Assembly (NCBI RefSeq): GCF_019175385.1 | Contig: NC_083337.1 | Coordinates: 45,360,938-45,424,937 of the forward strand | DNA: 64,000 nucleotides | Direction of reading: 5' to 3' | Origin: Lycium barbarum | Lineage: Eukaryota > Streptophyta > Magnoliopsida > Solanales > Solanaceae | In this document: positions 42,869 through 54,247 of the stretch, piece by piece | How the letters are laid out: each line of letters opens with the position of its first letter | Numbering within the stretch: position 1 is the first letter of the stretch | The notes under the pieces: generated by a model | Databases searched by the model: none | What the model was told of the DNA's origin: nothing | The model's input: the letters and a program-made list of their open reading frames with translations, nothing else | Translations under genes and position numbers: made by a program

Positions 42869-45800
42869 TTTGTTAATAGTCTTGCGGAAGCTAAAATATC
42901 AAGGGGTAAACTTGTACTCTTTTTCAAATCTCATAAATCTCTTCAGAATGAAATTCAAAAACTCAAACTGTCTGATACCCATTCGTTTTTATAGTGCTTC
43001 AGACAGACTATTTGAATGTTGGTATGGTGACTACCACCATATGCGGATTCAAGCCACATTAATTGATCATCCCAAGATACTTACAAATCTACGTGCATGC
43101 TTATAACATATCCTCAAAAGTCCAAACAGTTCACTCTATCTACTCATCTATCTCAAGATGGAGGGCAATACCATGGTAATCTATATTTTCCAGGTTCTCT
43201 GAATATACAGATCTTCAAGCGTTAGTAAAGAACTAGGCACCTTAACCGAATAAACAGAAATGGTAGGCAATTGGACAATTCCACATATAGCTTACGCAAT
43301 TTCTTACAATTATAAAATCCATAGTGATTAGTCTTCCATTCTACAACAACATATCCATATGTTACCTCGGTCTTTCAGGCTTCTGGTACCTATTAATAAA
43401 CTACAAACGCTGTAGTATTTCTTTAATATCGGTCCACTAAGGTCATGATACAATTTTGTTACTTCTGAATAGATCATACAACTTGTCTACATTTAACATA
43501 TAGTCGGTCCTGATATCTTATGAATCCACCTTACTGAGATACCCCTTTCCTGAATATCCTTTCAAGCTTTAGGTTAAGAGATATGCAATATTTAGGATAC
43601 TATGTCTTTACTCAGGTTTTCCGACATATACCATATTTGCTATTACTGGTCTCCACCATACTATGCTTCACCAGTTGAATCTCTATAGTGATCTTAGCAA
43701 CCCTTTCATATACTTGTATCACTTATATGGTATATAATTCCACACCCTTATGTTACCTTCCGGTATAAACGTATCCATTTCGGTGTTAGATCTCTCCTTA
43801 TTCACTTAATACCATCAAGCCATTTATGCAAACTTACTTGTCATTATCCTCTTAATATCTGCTACTAACCTTTAGTTCCTCATTTAGGTCAGTCTTATTA
43901 CATTTCACTTGCAACGTGACTTTAGTTCTTTTACATTCTAAATCTTCTATGCCTGAAATTATCGTATCATCTATAAGCTTTCACTTCCGTATCATCTTAA
44001 ATGTTTATCATATTTTTTTTCATAGCACGCTGTGCTTGCTTACATTGGTATAATTCACCCTCATTTCATCCTTCTTTAAGGCTAATCACTTATTTCCTAA
44101 CTATCCTACGATGCTGAGACTTCATATCATTAAAACTAATTTGAGGTGGCTATATCATCTATACTTACATCTTAGTCCGTCTTTTACACCGAGTGTCATC
44201 ATACCCAATCCTTCATCGTTTCTTCATTACTGGACCTCTCATAATATCCTTATCTTGTAACTTAGAGTAAAACCTTCCTTGGAGTCCTATCTCTCAATCT
44301 TACTTAGTCATGCATATGACTGACTGGCTACGTCTATCGTAAAATCGTTCCTGCACCTTATCATTCTTCTTGTATAATACCCTTTTATATGGCTCCAAAT
44401 TCCTTTTGATTACTATTTTCTCATCTTTACAAGGCATACTTTTGATCCAATACTTATCGCCTCGTCTTCCCCGCTTAAGGTAGTAGCCAAATACTCTATA
44501 TTTAACATCTCATTTATGATCTCGTTTTCCTATAAATGCATACTCCCAGCGAATCCGCAACTAATCTTAACCATAATTGTTCGTCTTCTGAGTCTATCTG
44601 GTCAGTTGCACACAAATATAAAGGGTCACATACCCTTATAGACATACTGGCCCTGGATGTGCCTAATCATTCAATGAAGAGATCTTCATAATTTCCCTTA
44701 CCATCTTTCCAATAATCATCTCTCTTCTATTACTCGCTCACCCATCCAATCACTGTAATGGCATCTAGCGCCGGATTCTTTTCTCAAAAATCCATCCAGA
44801 TTGTTAACGTTCATCTTTTTCTTCGTTACATAATGCTTGACCTTCTGGTAGGCCTCTTTTAGACAACAAGTTTATCTTATCAAAGAAGGGTGTATCTTGT
44901 ACCAATTTGCAACCTTAAACCCATTATTTTCCTATTATAAAGATAATTCTTTTGAACATTTTTCGCTTCCTTCATTAACTATACAACCTTGTATTACTAA
45001 CTCAATAATCCTGTTGTAATAGAACTTCTGGAGGATAATTTTTCATACCTTGGTTCTACCTTTTGTCTTATACCTCTTTCGAAACAATTCATGATTCTTA
45101 TACCCTTATACTCATATCTCTGTATAACATCCTTGACAATATAGTCTGCCCGATAAGAAAACACTCGTCGATATCTAGCTTATTTGAGTAACGTACATTG
45201 TTTTTTTTACCTTTCTGACCAATCATATTCCCTTTAATACTCGAAACAATAACTATCCTCTGCCGAATCTTGCATTCTATCTCATATCACCTTTAGACAT
45301 TAAACATCATCATTCTTATAACCTATACTCTTCTCCTTTTCTGAAATTCCTATTTTACCTCTTTTTTCTCTTAAATCATTTGTATATTTACACTCACGTG
45401 TCATATTTTAACATATACATATCCTTTCCATGTCTTACCCTTAGAAGAAAATACAACTCCCATCTAATCATACTGATGTCTCATTAATAAAACACTTATA
45501 AGGTTGTTAACCACTCATGGTATAAACATAGTCGTTTGCTATCGTCCGACGGAAAATTTAGAACTTCACTTTTTTAAAATCTTATCGGTAATGCATCAGA
45601 AGTTATCTTAAAATTACTCCTTTCCCTTTTTCCTTAATATAATCGTTAGGGCTTTATAACTTACCGTCGTTGCATAACATAGAACATTTTAGAATCAGAA
45701 TTGCTTAATTTTTAACACTTTATCAAAGCGACAAATATACCTTCCATCATTAGTTTCTCTGGTCTTAAAACTCCGAAGGATGTGGTCCATGACATGGCTC

Positions 45801-46099
45801 TAATCTAGAATCCTGATCTGGCATAAATCATTCTAACATGGGCATGAGAATTTCTTCTTCTTGATGTCCCTTCATCGGTCATCTTCTTTAAATGTACAAA
45901 CTATACTAACCTGTTCGGTCTTTCCACCACCTTCATTCGAACCTTACTCCAAAGATGCCATCAAGTCTTGGTTAATAGGGTCCTTAGGCTGCAAACTCCT
46001 CATCCTCTCAGAAGGCCTTGCATTCTCCGCTAGTCTAAAATAATATGAAGCTTGGGGATTTTGGTACCTGGTGCCCGCATTGGAGGCACCAATGTCATC

Positions 46100-46234
46100 C
46101 CAGCGGCGCCGCGGTTGCGGCTGATGGCCGCAGGCGCGGCCAAGTAGGATTTCGCCCAGACCACTGGGACAGTATGTTATGGCGCTATTGCGGCGCCTCC
46201 GTTGCGGCCCCGTTACCGCCGTGACGGTAACGGG
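46100..46234. promoter_or_regulatory. GC-rich U3 palindromes of W
   Basis: Arms cccgttaccg (46209-46218) and cggtaacggg (46225-46234) are perfect 10-bp inverted repeats with a 6-base loop. Upstream are ggcgccgcgg and ggccgc...gcggcc. They end 23 bases before the TATA-like site. Confidence 0.72.
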
Positions 46235-46257
46235 CCTGTTATTTTGTTAAGTAGGTC

Positions 46258-46265
46258 TTAAATAA
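46258..46265 (+). promoter_or_regulatory. TATA-like site of W LTR
   Basis: TTAAATAA followed by gccctaag, placed just after the palindromes as in other families. Weaker match than in E1 and X. Confidence 0.5.
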
Positions 46266-47163
46266 GCCCTAAGTCTATCATTATTTCCCATTTCGAAATT
46301 AGAGCTCTTGGGGACTGTTATTAGAGATTACTGGAGAAAACTCTTAGAGGTAAATCTTGCTAGTCCTTTTACTAATTCGTTAATCCTAATCATCATAGAT
46401 TTCTCTTTCCCCTAGTAATTCCTTAGTAATGGAAGATAAAAGTGGAGATAATGAATGTTCTATCTAGGCTTAATAAAGGTGAAATAGATGGGGTTTATGC
46501 TAGATTTTGATGAATCTATGGTTGTTAATCATATATCTTCAATTATTAGTTTTGAATTTCGGAATCAAAGAGTTAGGGTTTATACCCAAATAGGGGGTTT
46601 TGCTTCAAATTTGAAATTGGATAAATCTATGAGTTAAATGAGCAATCAGTTGTTGGGTTATGATCACCTATTGCTTAATTTGATATTTCAAATTTCCCGC
46701 TTTGACCTTGTGGGCCCCGTTTTCACATATTTTCGGGTTGAATTTGACCTAAATTGAATTGTAACAATATTAGTATCGTTCTTCATGATTTCTAATCTAC
46801 ATTTCGACTATGCCTAGACTTCCTTGATCTTGAGGCTCAGCGAAAGGGGTAGGCGATAGAGTGATTTGTTTGTGTTTGTTGTTCAGCCATCCATGTACGT
46901 TATGGCTTACCCTTGGTGAGACTTTGTATAGCGAAGCATATATTTAGATTATGTAGTCGGAGAAAGCATGTAAACTTCGAGTATGAAGTTGGGTTGGAAA
47001 TTGTCTTTGGTCTGGCCTTATTACATAATTGGGGCTAGCCACCCCGTTGTGTTGTGATTTGATTGTCCTATTATGATTGGTTTGATGCCATGTGTTGTTA
47101 GTAGATATTAGAATTTGTTGTTCTATCTCAGTTACGATATGGTTAGCGTACCCATTTGTTGGT

Positions 47164-47168
47164 ACTTG
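47164..47168. repeat. Target-site duplication of solo X, left (acttg)
   Basis: Identical to 49467-49471. Confidence 0.92.
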
Positions 47169-48708
47169 TGTTACACCTCGAAAAATTTCCGCGTCATGTG
47201 CGTTGTGAGTAAACTAATGTAAGCTCTAAGAGGTCATGGAACCCTTATAAGTTTAATGAATACTCTTACCAAGTGTTAAGAAAGCGTCTAAAGGTTCCGG
47301 GATCGAGCAAATCAAAGAAAATTAGTTTGTTGAAAATTTGGAAAAAAGTTGATAGAATTTTGGGTCAAATTTGGAAGGGTATATCGCCTAGTATATTGGG
47401 AGTTTTAAGGTGTTTCAAAATCATAAAATGGAGTTCGTCGAGTCTAGTTTCCAACGCAACAAACCTCCTGTCGAAATGACATCGGAGTAGAGAATTATGA
47501 ATGTTACAAGTTCGGCTGATAAAGAAGAAAACGTGCGCTACAGTAGCCGCGCTACTATAGTAACCGCTACAGTAACTACTACAGTGCCACTGACTTTACC
47601 CACCTGTAAAAGGGGCAAGACCCCATTTTTCTGCACCAAAAACAGATCCTAAAGCCGAGCACACATATAGGGGCAAATGTGTCAAAAATGTGAGGGTTTG
47701 AAGTGATTTTTGGCTAATCAAGGCTCGTGTAACGCATAGTTACGATTATAGAATTGTTTTGCGGTGGATTTTGGGCTTGGATTCAAGGTATATATTGAAG
47801 ATATTGCTGTTTTAACAAGAATAAGGTATGAATCTCTCCTTATTAATGTTATTTTTGGTTTATTCACGAAGATAGAGTGATTAAAGGATCGTATAATAAA
47901 GTTGCGGGTTGAGAAATTGGATAAACATCGTGTGGGATGTTTTATGGCATATTTTGATGTTAATGATGATATTGATGATGTTAGTATTGTTGTTGTTGTT
48001 GTTGTTGGTAGTTGGTATTGGGATTTCGGGCTAGAGATATAAACCGAAGAGATGCTGGCCGAATTTCGGCAGACTTTAAGGGATTTACATTAAAGGCTTG
48101 AGGAAGCACGTAATGATAAGCCTAATAATAGTATGAATGATTTATATGTAGATTACAAGACTACGAATGATTTTATGTAGATTGCAAGACAAGAAGTAAG
48201 TTGGAAAGTCGAGAAGTAAGTTTCCAGGTATGTTAAGACTTTCCCTTTCTTTCTTTTTGGCATGATCCCACGATATCGGTAGACGGTGAATACTCGAGTC
48301 TCCATATTACTCTATTCTTAGGAGTATTAGGAGTATCTCAGTTCTTGATGATCCTATTCCCCTCTATTATGACTATTTCTTCTGTTCATGGGTCCTAAAC
48401 TTTGTATCATGATAATGTTAGTTTATGGTTATGCATTGCATACATGCATATTGAACCGTGACCTGAAGGCGTTATTTATATCTATATAAAGGGTATGGGA
48501 AAAGGGTGAGGCATTATATACGCATTACCACCTGATCAGCTGGTGCACAGTGATGATGATTATTATGCCCGAAGGGGCCATTATGATATTATGCTCGAAG
48601 GGGCCTGTTTGCTAATGGGATATGGATCGGGCCGTACGTTCCTTGGCACTATGACCTATTCATTGCATATCATATGCACACAGAGGCATTTTCAGTAAGC
48701 AGAGATAT

Positions 48709-48868
48709 ACAGATATGTTCAGATAGTCAGACATATAGATGTGTTCATACAGATATGTTCAGATAGTCTGAAATATAGATGCATTCATACAGATATGTTA
48801 AGATAGTCATACATATAGATGCATTCATAGAGAAATGTTCAGACAGTTAGACATATATATGTATTCAG
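48709..48868. repeat. Four 40-bp tandem repeats in solo X
   Basis: Counterpart of 22339-22498 with scattered substitutions. Confidence 0.88.
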
Positions 48869-48941
48869 TCAGTCAATTTAGTTTGACTTTCTGATTGTCT
48901 TCATGACTCCTATGTGTATGTTACTCTTATCTCTTACATAT

Positions 48942-48980
48942 TCAGTACATTATCCGTACTGACTCCCCTATTATACGGGG
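48942..48980 (+). other. Double hairpin in solo X with C/G arm variant
   Basis: Hairpin 1 arms tcagtac/gtactga are perfect. Hairpin 2 arms are cccc (48965-48968) and gggg (48977-48980): both sides differ from cgtcc/ggacg yet still pair. Confidence 0.68.
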
Positions 48981-49466
48981 GCTACGTTCATGCCCGCAGG
49001 TTCAGATAGCCAGGAAAACAGATCGCATCCTTAGGCTGCTTCTTCAGCTTGATAGTGGAGCACTCCTCTCTTGTTGGAGTTGCCGTCTAGACCGCGTATG
49101 TGTCTTGATGTTATGGGTAGGGTGGAGGCCATGTCCTGTCCACAGCATGTCCAGTATGTCAGTAGAGGCTCATAGACGCTTGTACTTAGTCAGACAATAT
49201 GGCCCACTCAGTACTCGTTTGGTTACATAGTTTTATCGGGTAGCCTTGTCGGCTTGTACCCTAGTTCAGTTTACTAATGCATGTATATATATATATTTTT
49301 GGGGACTGTGAATCTCCAGTTTATGATATCTATCAGCCAGCAAATCATGTTGTGAGCGCCTCAGGTGGCCCAGAATGAGCAAGAACAGGTATGTTATTTA
49401 TGTTTTGTGGCATCTAGGAGGTCAGCTTCTTGGTGTCAGTTATAGCCCTCCGGTTGGACTGTGACA

Positions 49467-50664
49467 ACTTGTGACCCTGATATAGTGTAGATTACCCATT
49501 GTTGGTACTTGTGACTCTGATATAGTGTTGATTACCCAATGTTAGTACTTGTGACTCAGATATGGTATTGATTACCCATTGTTTGTACTTGTGATATTGA
49601 GCATGATTTTATATGTTGATACATGCATTGCACGCATTCTAATTTTTTAGGATATACTGTGGAGACACTGTTGGTACTTGATGAAACACTGTGATGAGCT
49701 GGGCTCGATTTTGATATGAGAGTGACGTGAGGGTCCGATATCCGATGATAGTACCAGAATCGTGGACGGAGTGAGTGCATGGACTATGCGGGTCCCCCAG
49801 GGTGGTGCCAGTGAGAACCCCCGGTGGGCAAAGATTCGGGGTCCCGTCTGTCTTTTGGGCAAAGATCTGAGACGGGTGGCACTTAGACTTCGCGAGTCAC
49901 CTTGTGTTGTGCTACCCTGATGTCGATATTTCCGTCAGGAGTACATGTGAACACAACATTTGTGATTGCATTGCATCCATACATTATTGCATTGCATTGC
50001 ATCATGGCTTACATTGAGATGTTTTGTGTGTACTTGTGATGTTGGATTCAGACTTGATATATTGAGACTTGGCATGTTTGGGATTAGATGCTCTATTTAG
50101 TTGATGACGCATACTTGGCTTCAGTTATGTTGATTGATACTTGTTGGTTTATCTGTCTATCTAGCTTTATTATCTGAATTATGTAAGCTATGCTTAGTTG
50201 GTCGATGATACCTACCAATACTGTTGTTTTGTACTGACCTACACTTGTTGTATTCCTTTATGAATGCAGAGTATCAAGTTAGATCGGCATCCGTTTCACG
50301 TAGCTAATAGTCGCTTCAGCATTAGCACCAGGTTTTCAGAGTGAGCACGGTCATTCGCTTGCTTGAAGACTTTTCTATTATTTATGTCCTGATTCTATTC
50401 AGAGACATAGACAGTTTTATGTATCATTACTCCAGACATGTATTTACTTCATTTAGAGGCTCTTGTATTACTCAGACTAGACCCTGGGGGTATTTTTATT
50501 ATTCCGCACTATTTCTATTATAATATCATGAGACTTACATATTTCTCTTTTTTTGCTTGACCAATTATTTATTCGTGTCTTTACTTATTGTTGGGTTGAG
50601 GTTTTGCTTACCGAGGTGAGAAAGCTAAGTGCGCGCACGACTTATGTCAAAATGGGTCGTGACA
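49467..50664 (+). repeat. W LTR, right part (second copy)
   Basis: Same as 23112-24340 with one 31-bp repeat fewer, ending GGTCGTGACA. The first five bases are the right copy of the acttg target duplication. No gene. Confidence 0.8.
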
Positions 50665-51067
50665 AGAATTACCCAACAAATTGATTATTTCATTTGTAGC
50701 CTTAATTAATCATGTAGTAAGCAATTTATGAATTTGACCACAATTAAACACTTGATTAATTATGATTAACTTAAAAATAATTGCACAAATGCAAATTGCA
50801 TGTCCATAATTTCAGAACTGAGGAGTAAAAGGATTAATTTATTTAATTAATCGGATTTCTTGAATTAAACAGAGTAAGATGCCTTCTAATTGATTCTTTC
50901 TGATAATTTTAACAATTATTTTGCCAAATGAAATGGCAAAATATTATCGAAATAATTTTAACAAAATCATTTTGACTTGTAAAAAATATATACTTCACTC
51001 CGTTTAATATCCAAGGACCCTTGATAATTAACATAAATTATGGGAGGTCAAAAATTAGGTGTCGACA
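50665..51067. repeat. 403-bp AT-rich fragment, second copy
   Basis: Same length and ends as 24341-24743. Unassigned. Confidence 0.75.
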
Positions 51068-52156
51068 AGCACTCTTAGGAGTTTACAGAAATTTTGGCAG
51101 TCTCCTTTATAATCATACTACTACCAACCGCCACACAGACAAACAACACAGTACAATGCCACATGCGGCTACAACAATCAATAACAACAATGGTCCCATG
51201 CGACCAACAAGAGTAATTGATAAATAATACATACCTGAAGTCAATGGTGTCGTAGTCTGCATCTGCTCTGGGACCAGAAACAAATGAGGATATCTAAACT
51301 TCATATCTTCCTCCGCTTCCTAAGTCATCTCTTCTACATTGTTATTTCTCCAAAGTACTTTTACATAAGCAAAATCTTTGGTTTGCAACCTACGAACCTG
51401 GCAATCTAAGATACCAACAGGGACTTCCTCATATGACAGCTACTCTGTAACCTGGACATCGTTTACGGGCACAATCCTTGGGGATCTCTGATGCACTTGC
51501 AGAGCATGAATACATGGAAAACCAGATGCACAGACTCCAAGTCTGAAGGTGACTCAAACTCATACGATACTTGGCCTACTCTACGCACAATTCTGTAAGG
51601 ACCAACGTATCCAGGTCTAAGCTTTCCCTTCTTAGCGAATCTCATGACACCTTTCATAGGTGATACCTTCAGAAACGGGCAATCATCTACCTGGAATTCC
51701 AAATCTCATCGTCTTTTATCTGCATAAGACTTCTGGTGACTCTAAGCTGCTAGCAATCTCTCCTGTATGAAATTAACCTTCTCTACCACCTGCTTAACCA
51801 AATAAGGCCATATCAACTTTGATTCTCGGACCTCGAACCATCCGATAGGAAATGTACACTTCCACCCATATAGGGCCTTATACGGGGCCATCTGGATACT
51901 GGAATGATTGCTTGTTATAAGCAAACTCAATAACTGACAAATGATCATCCCATCTATCTTCGAAGTCTATCACATATGCACGTAGCATATCCTTGAGCGT
52001 CTAAATAGTACGCTCAGCTTGACCGTCTGTTTAGGATGAAATGTTGTACTGAGGTTCACTTGTGTCCCCAAACCTTTCTGGAAGGATCTACAAAAATTAG
52101 TTGTAAACCGTGTACTTCTGTCTGAAATAATAGATACTGGAAAACTATGAAGTCGC
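51068..52156 (-). pseudogene. pol: Minus-strand integrase and chromodomain relic (second copy)
   Basis: Same relic as 24744-25835: integrase Glu region near 52010-52035, [57 protein letters not shown] and FRYPHLF. It carries its own additional lesions (the frame is lost after KCIRDP; TAG in place of Trp near 51325), so both copies have continued to decay. Confidence 0.87.
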
Positions 52157-52964
52157 TGTCACGACCCAAACTGGAGGGCCATGACGGGCACCTGGCCTTA
52201 CTCACCAAGTATCACTAGACATACATCCGTAACGTAATCATAAGCATAGGTGGGCCATTTGTGCTGGCATGAGATAACTTGCTGACTTACAGAAGTAATA
52301 GACTGAAATAAGACGAGTCTGAAAGGACATATAAAAAAATAAGCAGGACATACTGTACGGGCCGACAAGGCCATATGACATATGACTGTACATACTATCT
52401 AAAAGCCTCTACTGGAGTACATGACATAACGTGGTCAGGACAGGGCCCTGCCATATCCATGCATATGCATACGTGACCATGCTGACTCGCAAGGCAACCC
52501 TGGAACAAGTGGAGTGCAAGAACACTATCTGCTGAGCTGATATCCTACTGGGATGGCCGTCAACCAGTATATCAAGGCCTGCGGGCATAAAATGTTGCGT
52601 CCCCAGACAAAAGGACATTAGTCTGAACAATATACCGAGTATGTAAGGCATGAAAAACAATATAACAGAGACATTAGAGTAACATGAGACATGAGGGAAT
52701 CAACCTGTACCTCTGAATTGCCGCTGTGGGCCAATGATCTGCATAAATACTGTGCATGCAGGCAGAAGGGTCATACATATTTATGCGTATATAACGCTTG
52801 TCAAGCCTCAATGAGCATCCCATCGTATCATATCGGCCTTTGTGGGCATCATCATATGACCAGCTGATCAGGTGGTAGTGCGTATATAACGCCGTCACCT
52901 TCCCCATACCCCATACATATATATAATACATAATATAAATATGATGCCTAAGGGGTCATAGGTC

Positions 52965-53030
52965 TTTATATATATATATATATATAATGCCTAAGGGGTC
53001 ATAGGTCTTTTTATATATATATATATATAT
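52965..53030. repeat. TA tracts flanking a local duplication in LTR3
   Basis: Two TA runs separated by a second copy of the atgcctaagg block. Other LTR copies have one. Confidence 0.85.
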
Positions 53031-54247
53031 AAATGAAATGCAACGCAAAAATATGATAAAAGTACATCCTGAATATGTCGGAGTGACGTAAGGTCGTTAT
53101 ACCTCCGAACATCATTATGAGATAGCATTTTCATCAACAAGTGACTCAAGGAATCATACTGAATCTGAGGAAAGACTTTCTAAAAACAACATTTTAGAAC
53201 ATGGAACATCCCTAAATTTTAAGAATAGAATCATTATGGATTATCATTACGTGTATGTTTTGTTCATAAGGATCATGCCAAAAGAAGGAATAGAACAGTC
53301 TTAACATACCTCAAGTCGTCCAAGCAATCCAACAAAGAGCTTATTACCGTTAGCGCGCCAATCCTATAACAAAGGAATGCATACATAACTTAGATGGCGC
53401 TAATAAAACACGTGTATCAAACGTTAACTTGATTCTTATGAAGAAACGAGCACCATTTCCCCTTAGTCTTTAGTTACAACAACATAAGCAGCAACCAACA
53501 ACAACAACAACAAAAACAAATCCATATAGGTTCCTTACATTCAATTTGACAACCAACAAGTTTGTACCTCAAACAATATCCAAATGTACCAATATAAGAT
53601 TATGATATACACTTCCTTTCATCTTATCCATTAAAGACAATCTCAACAACTTCTTAACAACATCAAACATTACCCATAAACATGGAAATCATCTCAATAA
53701 CACATCAACAATATGATCAAAATAGTCCATGAACTCAATATAGTCTCTAACTCACATTAACTTCTTTCCATACTTTTACCCTTCAATCAAGTTGTTTAAA
53801 GGCTAAATCATACAATAGACATGAAGATGAGATAATAACTTACCTTAGCAACTTAAGAACATCTCAACTCAGATGTTACTTCACTCCTAAGTTCTCTCCA
53901 AAGTCGCCACAATAAGCCATATACACTTTCAATATACACACACAAGTCTTAGGTGTCAAATCCTCACTTTGATACTTGATTTCTCTTGGGTTGTGATAGG
54001 ATATGTTTGGGAGAGGTTTTTTAGAACTTAAATGGACTTGGGGATATGTTAAAATTAAAATGGAAAGGGTTGAAGTCGAGATATATCAGAAACAAGAGCT
54101 ACTCCACCATTAAAATATAGCCAGGTATACTAGCTGTATATATAATACGGCCTGTATCATCAATCGTATAATTTTATATGGTCTGTAACTTTCACCGTAT
54201 TTCTCGGATTTGCAATCTGTCACTTGCATTGGTAAGAAGACTCTCTG

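Larger units (their letters stand above)
20998..46059. repeat. Segmental duplication, first copy
   Basis: The order X LTR, W right part, 403-bp fragment, minus-strand pol relic, L LTR, L internal region is repeated from 47169 on with high similarity by eye. The junctions between unrelated repeats are the same in both, so this is duplication and not independent insertion. The first copy also has a second L unit and the Z insertion. The true left edge is unknown because E1 and the window start hide it. Confidence 0.85.
42315..46059 (-). mobile_element. L internal region 2, truncated at a rearrangement breakpoint
   Basis: Same content as internal 1: polypurine tract with expanded C run, chromodomain relic at 42587-42868, integrase relic near 43240-43475, then AT-rich decayed sequence. 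It lacks about 340 bases at 45613 that are present at 37075-37415. It stops abruptly inside the acidic ORF region at 46059; primer site and 5' LTR are missing. Confidence 0.82.
46060..47168 (+). repeat. W LTR, left part (second copy)
   Basis: Begins abruptly at the breakpoint (tggtacc). The first 180 bases are GC-rich with palindromes and lie directly upstream of a TATA-like site. Together with 49472-50664 it makes about 2.3 kb. Other LTRs here have the TATA box 440-480 bases in; here it is at about 200, so roughly 250 bases of W are probably missing at the breakpoint. No gene. Confidence 0.72.
47169..49466 (+). mobile_element. Solo LTR of X (second copy), 2298 bp
   Basis: TGTTACACC...CTGTGACA with acttg on both sides and no internal sequence. 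The same insertion point in W is occupied in the first copy by a longer X element (internal part plus 3' LTR). So this copy is most simply the product of LTR-LTR recombination after duplication. The TATA box is changed to TGTAAAA. Palindrome gctacagtagc at 47537-47547; 40-bp repeats 48709-48868; double hairpin 48942-48980. No gene. Confidence 0.93.
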
